From Saccopteryx bilineata (Eukaryota; Chordata; Mammalia; Chiroptera; Emballonuridae), in assembly GCF_036850765.1 (NCBI RefSeq), contig NC_089493.1, forward strand, positions 193,334,706-193,398,705: DNA of 64,000 nucleotides. Reading direction: 5' to 3'. The stretch's first letter is position 1, and each line of letters begins with the position of its first letter. The notes below the pieces were generated by a model. It had not been told where the DNA came from. It did not search any database and saw nothing but the letters and a program-made list of their open reading frames with translations. The position numbers were made by a program, and so were the translations under genes. Of the stretch, positions 12,330 through 23,449 are shown one piece after another.

Positions 12330-12490
12330 TTGTGGGGGTGTCACCAGCAGCACCCTCCCTGAGAGCTTGTTAGAATGCAGAGTCTCAGGCTCTGCCTGGA
12401 CCCAGGGATCTGAATCTGCATTATAACAGCCCCACCCCCACTCCGGACGATCCCTGTCCACATTCAAACTGGAGAAGCCCTGTCCTAGAG
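12330..12490 (+). mobile_element. MER5A-like hAT-Charlie MITE
   Basis: Landmarks are 'gagcttgttagaatgcagag', 'tctcaggctctgcctggacc', 'ctgaatctgcattataacag' and a degraded 'caaactggagaagccctg' end. The order and near-palindromic design match MER5A. It has no coding capacity. Confidence 0.65.
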
Positions 12491-13149
12491 GACTCGGCCC
12501 CGTGTCCTCATTAGGAGGACGCCTGTGCTGACTTTGGACAATTTGTGCTTTTAAAAATCTCACGGGCGCTTGACTCTGGCCATTGATCTTGTTTCTTTGC
12601 TAAGAAAAGCAGGTTTCGTTTAGCTGAAGTGTTTGGCTTATTTGGATAAAGCCGTGCCCCATTTCAGAGACTTAGGAAGTACACAGTTAGGAGAAGAGTC
12701 TCGAATGAACACGCTGTGTCCAGGGTGGCCAGGCAGGTGACAGTGAGTGTGTGAAGGGGGCTGGGTGGGCCTGGGGGACTGGGTAGCAGCTGTCCTGGCT
12801 GTAGGAGCAGCTGCTTTCCAACCTGTCCTGTATCATGCAGGGACCCCCACCCAGATGGGCCGTTTATGCTATTTTTCAAGAGAAGCCTGAGTTTGATGTC
12901 TTTTTTTTTTTGAAAATCACATAACATTGGCAATTAAGAATTTAAAAAGAAAGAAAGAAAACATGGGGTAAGCCTAACCAAGCAGGCCACGGGGCACGTT
13001 GGAACCCTGTGGCTACCACCTCAGCTGAGGCCCTCCACTGGGTGAGGTCTCAGACTGGTGGGGGAGATGGAGAATTCCAATAAAACACTGCGAGAGAACA
13101 TATGAGACTGGAGCCCCCCAAAGGGCACTGAGTTCTATGTAAGGGCTTC

Positions 13150-13800
13150 TTTATTCCAGCTGTGCATTCATTATTTAGAAGTGTTTTTTGACACCACCAC
13201 CCCTACCGTAAGCCAGCTTGTATGCTGAGACTCAGGGTAAAACAGACAACAGGACAGACACAGCCCCTGCCCTTAGAAATATGCACGCTAGAAAGAGGGA
13301 CAGAGAAGCTAGATTGTGGAAATGGTGTTCTATGCAGGGAGACTTGCATGTGCAAAGGTCCTGAGGTGCAAACACCATGTTGTAGGTGGGGAGCTACAAC
13401 CAGATCTGTGCTAAGGGAGCCTGCAGTGGGTGAACTGAGGAAGAGCTGTGAGGTGAGGCTGGAAGGGAGGACAGAACCAGATGACAGAATACTATTCTGC
13501 TTGTACAGTTAAGGATCTTGAACTTGGACCCACAGGTTTTGAAGGGTCATTACTAGGGAAATGATGTGGCTGGAATTCAGTTTTACTAAATTCACACTAG
13601 CTGTTAAGGGGAGGATGGAGGTAATGAGCAGGGAGTTGGGAAAAGACCAGATTCCAGAGAGCAGTCAGGGGGAACTTGGGCAGTCATCCAGGAGTGGTGA
13701 TGCGGGGAGGGAGGTGGGTGTGGGGTTTGGGGTAGGGGTGGGGTTGGGCTGCTAGGTTAAGGCACACCAGGTATTCCTGAGGTGGGGCCATGGGATAGGT
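13150..13800 (-). repeat. L2 LINE fragment
   Basis: Reverse-oriented L2. Landmarks are 'acagcccctgcccttagaaa', 'catgtgcaaaggtcctgagg', 'ggatcttgaacttggaccca', 'gggtcattactagggaaatg', 'atgtggctggaattcag' and 'gcagtcatccaggagtggtg'. It is substantially diverged. Confidence 0.65.
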
Positions 13801-14030
13801 CATAGGTTGGCCCTACCTGAGAGGTCTCTGACCAAGACCCTGAGGTTCCCACATGCTGGACCACACCAGGGGACACACGACTGGGCACAGCCCCTCTTGG
13901 GAGTGTCGTCTATATCTGTGTGTCATTGGCGTAAGTAGGGAGGAGCTCAGATCGGACAGGCAGAATGGCCCAGTGGTTCATGTCTGGTCACTTCTACCTG
14001 TACTAAAAGAGTTGATAAATTCATAGCATT

Positions 14031-14218
14031 TTAAAAAAATTTTAAATTTATTCATTTTAGAGAGGAGGGAGGAGGAGAGAGAGAAAGAGAGAAAAGGGGG
14101 AGGAGCAGGAAGCATCAACTCCCATATATGCCTTGACCAGACAAGTGCAGGGTTTCAAACCTGCGACCTCAGTGTTCCCAGGTTGATGCTTTATCCACTG
14201 CGCCACCAGAGGTCAGGC
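14031..14218 (-). mobile_element. Short tRNA-derived bat SINE (family 2)
   Basis: Read in reverse it has a head beginning gcctgacctctggtggcgca, then the tRNA-like B-box region, 'catatatgggagttgatgct', a TC-rich stretch and an A-rich tail. It is flanked by a perfect 14-bp TSD, AAATTCATAGCATT, at 14,017-14,030 and 14,219-14,232, so the boundaries are firm and this copy is fairly young. No polymerase III activity can be inferred from sequence alone. Confidence 0.9.
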
Positions 14219-14524
14219 AAATTCATAGCATTGAAGAGTTTTATAGCTGGAAATGGCTTTCGAGGTTGCTGGGGCCAGCATTTCCCCAAGTGCAGGGCGG
14301 GGTGCGATGATTACCTGTGTCTGCAAGAACAGAGGGGCAGGGCGCTGAATGACATTGAGTTAACCAGCCAGGGGGACTGCGTTCCCCTTCGCTTCTCCTT
14401 CCATCCCTGTGAGTATGGATGAGAAAGTCTCGCCTGGGTCAAGTCGCACCTAGGCGCTGGGTGTCTTTAACTCCGCCCAGAACACTTGCTAGCTAATCCC
14501 CCGCCCACACACTCACACCGCTCA

Positions 14525-14560
14525 CCCCCAGACCTCAGCCCCAGACCTCAGCCCCAGTCT
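14525..14560. repeat. 15-bp tandem duplication
   Basis: The unit CCCAGACCTCAGCCC is present in two adjacent perfect copies, followed by a partial third. It is a short local duplication. Confidence 0.8.
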
Positions 14561-15239
14561 TCAGGAAGTGACAGGTCCCACCAGAGGCGTCAAACCCTGT
14601 TGGTTTCATTTTATTTGTGCAGCTGTCTTCTTTGGTTAAGGTAGCGTTACACATGTTTGTTTAAGTTAGTGGTCTAAGTTTTTAAAGGGGGCTGTTTTAG
14701 AGACGTGTATTAAGTCAGTGATCATGTAGGCTTCTGTGTCTGGGACACCTTGTGAAGGGTGAAGGAGGTGACGAAAAGAGGGTGACCCTCCCACTGCGTG
14801 GAAGGAACCACAGCTGGGCAGGGCCCCGCCCGCCCGGGGCGGCAGCGAGGAGCAGTCTGCTCTTCTCTCCCGAGGCCTTAGGGCTGCTCCCCGCTTCCTC
14901 TGCTGTTTATGCGTCTGGGAGCTGAGCTTTGATCAGGGAAACTCTCCAGCAGGACAGGTCCTTTTCCTCCTGTCTTCTAGGACATGGCTGTACCTTCAGA
15001 TTTTGTTCTGGACTTGAGACTCCTCAGCCTTTGGTCTGGGCAGCAGGTGCCTGCCTGCCCCGGAGGGGACTCTCGCTGCCCAGCTGGGCGCCTGTGGCTC
15101 TGACTCCTGGTGCTGCCTCTCTGTTTCTCTCTCTGTAATCCCAACTCTCCCAAACTCAGGGGAGCTGTCACCTCCTCTCGGACGGTTCCCCAGGTCCCCC
15201 AGGCTGGAGTGCCCCCGCCCTGTGACCTCGGCCCCAGCT

Positions 15240-15400
15240 CCTCTCTGCTTTAGTGGCATTTGTCACAGGAGATTGTCATTCTCTAGTTACTCATCTGTCA
15301 CCCCATATGGTATGTGCTCCTTGAAGGCAAAGATGGTGTCATCCTTACTGTGGCGCCCCAGAGCCCGGGCCTAGCACATAGAAGTCCTGCAGTGAAGTTT
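15240..15400 (+). repeat. L2 3' end fragment
   Basis: Landmarks are 'gtgctccttgaaggcaaaga', 'tggtgtcatccttactgtgg' and 'cctagcacatagaagtcctg'. This is the conserved L2 3' terminus in plus orientation. Confidence 0.65.
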
Positions 15401-15409
15401 GCCGGACAA

Positions 15410-15640
15410 TATAACAACAAGAACAGCGATGGCTATTTACTGAACACTCGCTCTGTCAGACGGTATGTGATAAACTTCATGCCATCAAGCCCCTCCCCCC
15501 TCCAGAGTTAGGAAAACTGCCTTCCCCAGTTTACGAGTGAGGATACTGAGCTCAGAGATTTTAAGTCTCTTGCTCAAGGACACCGAGCAAATGACGGAAC
15601 TGTAACTTGGACCAAGGCAGGCTGCGGAGCCCCTGTTCTC
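15410..15640 (-). repeat. MIR SINE fragment
   Basis: Reverse MIR. Landmarks are 'ctatttactgaacactcgct', 'ccagtttacgagtgaggata', 'ctgagctcagagattttaag' and 'cttgctcaaggacaccgagc'. It directly follows the L2 end. Confidence 0.7.
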
Positions 15641-15697
15641 AGGAAGTTATTGGATCGGAGGGCACATGTGGTGGCAATCTATGACTCTGTCTCTTTC

Positions 15698-15920
15698 TAC
15701 ACACACATGTGTGCACACACATGCATCTGCACAAACATGTGCATATGCATGCATACACACAACACACACATGTACACAAATGTGTACACACAACCACATG
15801 CACGTGTGCATACAAGCACACATATGTGCACACACATGCACCTATAACCACACACGTGTACACACAAAGCACTGCACACATGCACACACATGTGCACATG
15901 CGCGCACACACACACACAGT
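15698..15920. repeat. Complex CA/CATG microsatellite
   Basis: About 220 bp of interrupted CA-type repeat with frequent ACACATG and GTGCATA units, ending in a pure CA run. It is almost entirely alternating purine-pyrimidine. Histidine/threonine-rich open frames across it are artefacts of the repeat. Confidence 0.95.
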
Positions 15921-16084
15921 GAGGCTGATGCACAAGTTCCTGTCCTTCCTGCTACTCCCTCTTAGCTGTTAGCAGACGTGGGCCTCTGTCCCTTCTGACC
16001 CCGGCTGTGGCTGCCTGCGGGCTCATGTACCCTCACCACTGCAGACGTGCCAGGCAGCCCACCATGCCTGGCTGCCCACCGGGA

Positions 16085-16400
16085 GCCCATTAGTCAAGTC
16101 ATCATCCTACAGCAGGAATTACGCCTTCACGTGGCAGTTTTCAGGCCCAGCTGCCAGGCCCGTGTGCAAATCTGTGCTGATTTGATTAGCTGGTTTAGTC
16201 ATCTCTACTGATGGGAGCGGGCTGAGGCCACCAAATGACATTCTGCTGCCTGTGACTCTGTAATCGCTTTTGGAAGAAATATTATGTTAATATCTCACAT
16301 GGGAGCTTCTGCTCCCACGGGGCGATGGGGCATCCAGGCCCGGGCCATATGGTGCAGCCGAGGTCCTCCTCTGTAATCCTGGGTAATTGAAATCCTCCGC
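16085..16400. promoter_or_regulatory. Candidate conserved noncoding element
   Basis: Repeat-free block with clustered AT-rich homeodomain-like cores in an otherwise GC-balanced setting: GATTTGATTAGCTGG near 16,180, TGTAATCGC near 16,260 and ATTATGTTAATATC near 16,281. It looks like a constrained mammalian enhancer element. Its conservation cannot be tested here, and no exon or splice signals are evident. Confidence 0.35.
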
Positions 16401-16574
16401 CTCCTTCGGACGTGGGTGGGTCGCAGAGGGCCCTCTGGCAGTTTACTCACCACTAGTCCTTATTGGAACATTATCTGTAGTGTGATGGCCGGGTGGGCAG
16501 GGATTCGTGCCAGAGAAACTGGACCCCCTTTGAAGAACAAAAATCCCTGGCGTGTGATTGTTTAAGGAAGAAGT

Positions 16575-16790
16575 GAACAACAACAGTGTGACCACCATGA
16601 GCTCTTCCAATGTTTCAGGCACTGAGATCGGTGCACTGGGCCCTGGGAGAACTGCAAGTCAGGCATTACCCCCATTTCAAAGATGAGCAAGTTGAGGCTC
16701 CTAGAGAGAGAGCAGCCAAGTTTCCCGGAAGCCAGGGCCACTGACTGGAAGTGGAGGCAGCAGGACTTCTCCCAGGTCTGTCTGAGCCCA
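16575..16790 (-). repeat. MIR SINE fragment
   Basis: Reverse MIR. Landmarks are 'cccccatttcaaagatgagc', 'aagttgaggctcctagagag' and 'agggccactgactgga'. Confidence 0.6.
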
Positions 16791-16844
16791 AGCCAGAATG
16801 TTGACCCCCAGATGGCTACCACATAGCATAGTGCCTTGCCATCC

Positions 16845-17025
16845 TGAGCTAGTCCCAGAAACACCTGGAGGTCTCTTCAGAACGAACAAGGGGCTGGGCC
16901 CCGCCCTTAGAGTTATGATGCCGTAGATCTGGGGTATAACCCGAGAATCTGCATTTTCTTAGCAAGTCCCTGGGGGAGGCTGACGCGGCTGGTCCGGGAA
17001 CCCCACTTTGAGAACCGCTGACCTG
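16845..17025 (-). mobile_element. MER5A-like hAT-Charlie MITE
   Basis: Landmarks are 'acctggaggtctcttcagaa', 'ggggctgggccccgccctta', 'gagaatctgcattttcttag' and a terminal 'actttgagaaccgctga', the reversed terminal inverted repeat of MER5A. Confidence 0.75.
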
Positions 17026-17069
17026 GAGAGTTGCCGCTGTAAGCCCAGCACTCCCCAGGTATACGAGGT

Positions 17070-17215
17070 GGGCCTTTTCACCCACATTGCTTTGAAGAGG
17101 AAACTGAGGCTTGGATAGCTGAATTTGTTTTTCTTAGTGGGTAGGTGGGATGTGAAAGGGGGTGACTTGCCCACAACAAGAAGGTCACAGAGCTAGGACT
17201 CAGCCCCATCCAAAG
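17070..17215 (-). repeat. MIR SINE fragment
   Basis: Reverse MIR. Landmarks are 'tgaagaggaaactgaggctt' and 'gtgacttgcccacaacaaga' followed by 'aggtcacagagctaggactc'. Confidence 0.7.
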
Positions 17216-17519
17216 ATAGGGCCTCAGGGAGGCAGGTGTTACATTTTGATTTTGCCTCCATTAGAAAACACACAGGAAGCAGGGGTAGCGTGTAGCGTGC
17301 TTGCTCCTAAGGGGTTGTCGCTGCTCTGACCCTAGGACGTTGCTCCACTTGTCCTGCAGGTCTGGGCCTGGGCCACGTGTTACTATTCCTGAGCTGCTGC
17401 CGATACAGTATTATTAACTAGAGTCCTTGGTTTATATGCGGGTTCTCTCTCTGTGTCTACGCTCCTATGGTTTTGCACAAATGCATAGTGTTTTTATCCA
17501 CCAACACAGTATCGCACGG

Positions 17520-17800
17520 AGTAGTGTCACTGCCCTAAAATGCCCTGTGCCCCCCCAGTCCTCCCTTCCCCTCCTCCTCCCTGGGACCCCTGCTTTCTTC
17601 ACTTTTCTTTCAGCCCTCCCATTGTAGTTTGCAACGTCTTAACTGGGGGGTCGTTTGAAGGAAGCCTGCCTCCCTGCTGGGCTGTGGGAACCTTCGTGAG
17701 AGCCATCGCTACCCCAGACTTCTTCCACACCAGGCAGGATGCATTGGCTGCTCAGAAACACTTTGATGAATGAATGAATGAATGAATGAATGGGTGGATG
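17520..17800 (+). repeat. L2-like 3' end with GAAT tail
   Basis: A pyrimidine-rich segment and 'ggatgcattggctgctcaga' are followed by a TGAA tetranucleotide array (about 17,765-17,792). L2 3' ends characteristically finish in such short TGAA repeats. The body is poorly preserved. Confidence 0.4.
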
Positions 17801-19830
17801 AGAAGGACCTTGGAAGGAAGACAGGAAGCTGGAGGGCTTCTGGCACTGGTTGGAGGGAGGGGTGTCAGGATGGAAGATGGAAGCACCCCCCAACCCCCCA
17901 ATTCATTTTGCTCGTCCCACTCACCTCCCTATTAGAAAAATGAAACAGCGAAGAGAACTGTCCCTGAGCACAGCGGCTGTCCCACACTGGGGACCATCCC
18001 GGGCTCAGTGCAGCCCTTCCTTACCCCGCCCCACCAACATGACAAGGATGACAGGCCCAAGGACATGATGTCACAGGAGCCCGGCTCCCGATATGCCTCA
18101 ACAGAGTCCGGTTCGTCATCACTGTCTTCTCCGTGTGATGACTTTTAGAGTCACCTCCAGGTTCTTTGGCCCAGTAAATGATTAAGCGGTTAAGTAAAGA
18201 CGGGCTCATTAAGGAAACACGCTTCCCTGCGTATCTGCCCTGGTTACTCCTAAATTTAATCTGTCCATGAGCCAATTTCCAGGACAAACACACTCTGTCT
18301 CTTTTATCTCCAGAGCCTTAACCTTGAAGCCATTCACTGCCTGTGGCTTTTCCTGATGTCCCTCTCTTACCTCCCATCTCCTCTGAGGCCGGATGAAGAA
18401 GTCCTTCCCCCCAACCGCCATCCCCAGGCTGGGTGAAAGGCCAGCAGGTCCCGTGGGGCCCCCGGGGAGAGAGGGCAGGGCACTCGTAGGGCCCGTTTGC
18501 CAGCAGGCAGGGCCCGGCCATGAAAGCGCCCTTTCTTCTCTGTCACAAGGCCGCTCCGGCCACGGGGCCTGTGGCATAATCGGATTGAGTTTCCCTGGCG
18601 GACAGGTTGGCTTTGTTCTGCTGTTCAGAATTGCGTCTGCTTGACTTTCTGAGTCGCTTCTGGAACGCTCTCTGACCTGGTTTCACCAAGGACACAGAGG
18701 CCTTTGCCAGGGTCCACAGGGGAGTCTGAGGCGCTGGGCTGGGGGACGGTTGGTGGGTCTTGGTGGTGGTGGTGGTGGGGGGAGACGGGCAGCCAGGAGC
18801 CCGGCCGGCCCCTGCAGGTTTTTCTCAGTCAAATCATGTGTCCCCTAACCTGTCTTCTGTTTCCCTTCCTCGTACCCTGAGCCAACTCCCCTTGGCGGGG
18901 AGGATACTACCTTTGTGGGCACCTGGAAGTCAGTGCTTGTAATCAGCAGGCCCACAGGGGACCCCTGTCCCATCAGGAGGCTCCGCCGCTCCCCTAAGCC
19001 GCCTGGCACGGCATAACGCCCACACTGCTGGTGGTCCGGGGCCCTCCACGGGTGAGGGGTGTGGAAGGAGGTTTAGCCGGTCAAAAATACCATCAAAACA
19101 TTCCTTTGCCTGAGCGACAAATAAAAAGCTATTAAAAGGGGAAATTCTTTCGGCCCGGTTGGATCCCAAGTGAAGACCTAGGCTTGCCCGAGAAGAAAGA
19201 GGTCCCTGAGGCTTCTTCCATTCCTTGGCACAGACAGGCCCCGGTGCTAGGTGAAACCACCCCCACAGCCCGTTGCCCTGTGGCCATCACCCCCCCGCCA
19301 GCACCCTCCTGGGAACAGATGCCGCCTTTGTAGCTGTGGGCCGGGCCGTGACCCTCCCTGCGCCCAGGCCAGGGCCCACCCTCCCTGGGCCACTGGTACT
19401 GCTCCAGGGAGGACAGGTGCCCTGCACTGAGCTCATTGGCACCCTTTCCTCCGAGGGGTTTGGTTGGTTGGTTGGGTTTGATTCTTTAACAGGATTTGGG
19501 GGATCTGTTAGAAGGGGAGACCCCATTTTTACCCCCTCCCAGGAAGAGGGGGAACACAGCCCCGATGGAGACGTCAAGGTGGGGCCGGGCAGTTTCTGAT
19601 AGCGTTGGTCTCCCTGGGCCCAGTGGGCCCCCAGGCCGGCTTCCTGCCTGACTTATCCAGATTTATGATGTCAGCCAGTCAGTCCCCCTCTGTGCTCGCC
19701 TTCATTCAAGTGCTGGTTCATTTCCTTGCACGAAGGTACACTGGCGGAGTCGGGACTAGACAGGAGTTGGCTCTCTCCCTCTCCTAAGAGGTGGGCCCGC
19801 AGGGCGGTGGGGTGCGCACAGCCCGGCTGC
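17800..19830. other. Unique noncoding sequence, no gene recognised
   Basis: No exon, RNA or clear repeat is recognisable. There is a GGT-rich tract at 18,760-18,780. AT-rich islands (18,165-18,260 and 19,080-19,150) in GC-rich surroundings might be regulatory, but nothing shows it. Confidence 0.4.
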
Positions 19831-19834
19831 TGGC

Positions 19835-20045
19835 TTGGAAGCCTGGTCCCGCCACATAACCGCGTGTGCTGCCCCGGGTTAGCTCCCCAACGTGCTACCC
19901 CTCACTTTCTCCTCTGTAAAATGGGGATAATGTCATTCTGCCTCATGCCGTCGGGGCTAAAGATGGAGCTAATATGAACGGAGCGCGTCTGAACAGTGCC
20001 CGGCGGGCAGTCAGCTCAGTAGCTGCTCTTATCATCATCTCCCTT
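19835..20045 (+). repeat. MIR SINE fragment
   Basis: Plus-strand MIR. The key landmark is 'ctcctctgtaaaatggggat', with 'cagtagctgctcttatcatc' at its 3' end. Confidence 0.7.
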
Positions 20046-20649
20046 GGGTCCAGGGGCCTGTGAACAGAGCGTTCCCGGGCCCCAGGAATGGAACTAACGC
20101 GGAGCGAAAGAGCGACACTCTCTTGTGACCTGATTAGTACCCAGCCAGAGGATTGCCCGGTCTTGCTGGCAGATGAGTCCTGGGAAGGGACTGGGGGCTG
20201 GCCCGGGCCTGCCTGCACAGGGCGGCCTCGTCCTCAGCTCCCAGCGCTGGCCCCGAGCCGACCTGCGGGCTGGTGGGTCAGAGAAGTGGGTAGAGCACGG
20301 GACCCATCAGTGCAGCAGTTCATCCGAAGTATCCTAGAGAGGGAGGTGCCCGTGCGCATGTGCGTGCGCTCCGGCAGGTTCTCGCGTGAATGTCGTCACG
20401 GCGCTGTGCGGGAGGGTGGACAGCTGGCCACCCGGCAGGGGAATGAATGGCTAGAGAAGTGGGGGTGTAGGCACATCGCGGAATACACTAGATACCTGTG
20501 AGTGTGAGTAACGCGCAGCCAGGGGCCCCCGCGTGGGTGAACCTGAGACTCACGACACTGAATTTAAAAATGCTAAGAGGCATTTTCTAGAAAACCAGAA
20601 AACAAGCAAATCAAGCCCTATATTGTTTAGGGACACATTCATAGTTGGT

Positions 20650-20651
20650 AA

Positions 20652-20690
<39 letters not shown>

Positions 20691-20917
20691 GAAGGAAGGA
20701 AGGAAGGAAGGAAGGAAGGAAGGAAGGAAGGAAGGAAGGAAGGAAGGAAGGAAAGAAGGAAAGAAGGAAAGAAGGAAAGAAGGAAAGAAAGAGAGAAAGG
20801 GAAAAGAGAGAGAGAGAAGGAAGGAAGGAAGGGAAAGGAGAGGAGAGGGGAGGGGAGGGGAGGGGAGGGAAAGGGAAAGGGAAAGGGAAAGGGAAAGGGA
20901 AAGGGAAAGGGAAAGGA
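20650..20917 (+). repeat. 268-nt uninterrupted polypurine tract
   Basis: Every base from 20,650 to 20,917 on the plus strand is A or G. The order is GAAA tetranucleotides, GGAA tetranucleotides, AGGAAAGA units, GAGA, AGGGG and finally GGGAAA hexanucleotides. Lysine/arginine/glutamate-rich open frames on plus and leucine/serine/phenylalanine-rich frames on minus are repeat artefacts. The mirror-symmetric units could adopt triplex structures. Confidence 0.98.
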
Positions 20918-21169
20918 TAAAGGCAGAGAAAGAGACCAACAATTCAGGGACTGGTCCACACATGGTGGGTGGGAGATGGTGGGGACTTGGTCACAGGTGT
21001 TTGTTTCGTTCTGATGCTTATAATTTAATATAAACTGCATGAAATATTTCATCGTAAAATGTTGCTTTCCCTATCTCTCCCTCCCCCTCCCTTTCTCCCT
21101 TTCTTGGTTTGTAATGAGCAAGGATAATTGTGCCTCTGAAAAGATAAATTAAAACACAGTTTTCAGAGC

Positions 21170-21739
21170 ACTGGACTTGGAGTAAGCCGCTCCTGATCCC
21201 ATCGTTTTTGCCAGGGTGCCGGCTAGGCCTCCTCTCTGCCTCCCTCCGCACGCCCTCACACACATCCCCCCCTCTGCTTGGGCCTCTATGCAGCCCCAGA
21301 GGGATCTTTGAAACCATCAATGGCCTTGGGCCACTTTTCTGCTGAATACTCACCAGTGCTTCCTAAGAGCACTGAGTCCATCTGAGTGAGTTCTCCTCTT
21401 CCGCCATGTCTGCCCTTGACCTTCATAGCCAGGGGTAGAATTCCCTGAACCAGAGACCTACCTCCTGCCTCTGGGCCTTTGCTCCAGCTAAACTTGGGCG
21501 AACAAGTCAGGTCTGGGCAGCTTTGTCTGGCTATTCGAGTATAGTAGCTAAAAGATACCAGATTTGGGCTCCATTCCCTGCTGTGAATTTTACCTGGAGT
21601 GACTTTACTATTCCTGATCCTGTAGCGCTCATTTCAAATAACACCTCCTCCAGGAAGACCTCTCTGATGCCTACCTTTTGTTCTCACATACCCTCTGCTC
21701 ACTCAGTCAAAGCACCCTAAACTTTCCATAGTGCTTTTA
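21170..21739 (+). repeat. L2 LINE fragment, left part
   Basis: Plus-strand L2. Landmarks are 'gggatctttgaaaccatcaa', 'cctcctgcctctgggccttt', 'ataacacctcctccaggaag' and 'acctctctgatgcctacctt'. It is interrupted by the SINE at 21,740 and resumes at 21,973. Confidence 0.75.
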
Positions 21740-21800
21740 TTTTTTATTATTTTTTTATTATTTTTTTAATATTTTATTTATTGATTTTTTAGAGAGAAAG

Positions 21801-21832
<32 letters not shown>

Positions 21833-21958
21833 AGAGGGAGGAGCAGGAAGCATCAACTCCCATATGTGCCTTGACCAGGCAAGGCCAAGGTTTCGAACCA
21901 GCAACCTCAGTGTTTCCAGGTCGACGCTTTATCCCACTGCACCACCACAGGTTAGGCT
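21740..21958 (-). mobile_element. Short tRNA-derived bat SINE (family 2)
   Basis: A full reverse-oriented copy: A/T-rich tail, GA-rich stretch (21,795-21,840), 'catcaactcccatatgtgcc', 'aggtttcgaaccagcaacct' (B-box complement) and the head 'accaccacaggttaggc'. It is flanked by a 14-bp TSD with one mismatch (CCATAGTGCTTTTA at 21,726-21,739 and CCATGGTGCTTTTA at 21,959-21,972). It is inserted into an older L2. Confidence 0.9.
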
Positions 21959-22215
21959 CCATGGTGCTTTTAAATTTTCCGTCTTTCTGTGTCTCTTCCA
22001 ATTGACTGTAAGTGCCCTGAAGGCAGGAACTGGGGCTTTGTTTCCATAGTGACAGACTGTAGAGACTCTGGTACTGAGGCACTGGAATGTCAGCTTCATG
22101 AGGGAGGGAATATTGTTTTGTTTATCTTTGTATTCCAAATACCTAGAACAAAGCCTGGAACATGTAGACATGCTGTAAATGTTTATTGAGCGAATGAATG
22201 AATGAATGAATGGAT
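21959..22215 (+). repeat. L2 3' end with GAAT tail
   Basis: Continuation of the L2 after the SINE. Landmarks are 'actgtaagtgccctgaaggc', 'tttgtattccaaatacctag' and 'tgtaaatgtttattgagcga', followed by a GAATGAAT tail. This is a textbook L2 3' terminus. Confidence 0.8.
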
Positions 22216-22224
22216 GGATGTTAA

Positions 22225-22410
22225 ACTGTACTGAGTAGAATTCTACTACTGAGTAGCTGTGTGAGCTTGGTTCAGATACTTAACCTCTCTGAGCTTCCCT
22301 TTGTTCCTCTCTAATGGGGATATTAATAGTACTATTCCCAACGGGTCACTATGAGGATTGGAGAAAAGACACTTGAGAAAGTGCCTAGCACATGTCAGAC
22401 ACGCAGCCCA
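22225..22410 (+). repeat. MIR SINE fragment
   Basis: Plus-strand MIR. Landmarks are 'ttaacctctctgagcttccc', 'ctctaatggggatattaata', 'ctatgaggattggagaaaag' and 'gtgcctagcacatgtcagac'. Confidence 0.75.
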
Positions 22411-22829
22411 AGCTGGTTGCATATGAATCTGAGTCTGACCCCAAAGGCCTGGGACACATTCCCAGTGGGCCTTGATTGAGGTTGTCCATCTGAGTCAAGC
22501 CTCTCTCGCCCTCCCTGTGTGGTCCATGGGAAAAGGGCTCTTAGATCTGTGCTCCTTCTCCTGGGCCAGGGGCCAGTGACCTTTGGGGTCACCTCTGACT
22601 GTTGGGTCAGCAGATCTATTGTTCAGGGGCTGTTGATGGCTGGGCAGCTCCTTTGAGTCCCCAGAGCCCAGCTGGTCTGTGCAGCCATGGTCATGGTTCC
22701 ATTCCCTGAATGGCTCTTTCTTTAAACAGAGGCAACCTCTTGGGCAGGTGCAGGCAGCTCCTAATGCAGCCAGCTGTCTGACCACTCTCTCAGGGCTCTC
22801 TGAGTCCTAAAGTTCTAGGAAGGAGGCAG

Positions 22830-22995
22830 CATGGAGGTAGAATCACATAGTCCTGGGCTCCGGTGCTGCCTCCTACGCCCTCTTCTGTCACACATCAAGG
22901 CTCAGTCTCCACATCTGTGAAATGGGAAACAAAACCTATCCAAGTGGGGCTGTTGAGAGGAGTAGAGAAAATGGATATGATTTTCCTGGTGAAGT
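22830..22995 (+). repeat. MIR SINE fragment
   Basis: Plus-strand MIR. Landmarks are 'aatcacatagtcctgggctc', 'ctcagtctccacatctgtga' and 'aatgggaaacaaaacctatc'. Confidence 0.7.
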
Positions 22996-23449
22996 GGCCC
23001 TCACCAAAGAGTTTTAGAAATGTATAATATACACATGTAAGATGTGATAGTTCTATAATTATAAAGAGGATGATGAAGGCTGCATTTCAATGGACTGACT
23101 ACCTTATGTAGAGCTGAGCGTCAGGGAAAGGAAAGAAACTTTGTGCACGTGTGTTTGTACATGTGTGCGTGTGTCTGTGTATTTATATATAGCTAGACAT
23201 ATATGGTCTATAAATATCCACTTTGTATTATATAAGAGAAAATGACATCACGGGGAAAATGCATATATATTCTGGAGCTCGTCTGTATACATGAATGAAC
23301 AAAGACACGTTTGAAATGCCAGCTCCATGGCATAATGTTGCCTCAACACGGGCCAGTGTCTTACTGCCGCTAATACACAAAGGAAGGGCTCCTGCACGCG
23401 GTCAGCTCTGTGGTGCCTGCTCATCTGCAGTACACTCCCCCGTGGTCTC

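Noticed and set aside
15639..15972. Cys/Val or His/Thr-rich small proteins
   Set aside because: Translations of the CA microsatellite in opposite strands.
20533..21052. Lys/Glu/Arg-rich or Leu/Ser/Phe-rich proteins
   Set aside because: They are translations of the polypurine tract, open in every frame because stop codons cannot arise in most of it.
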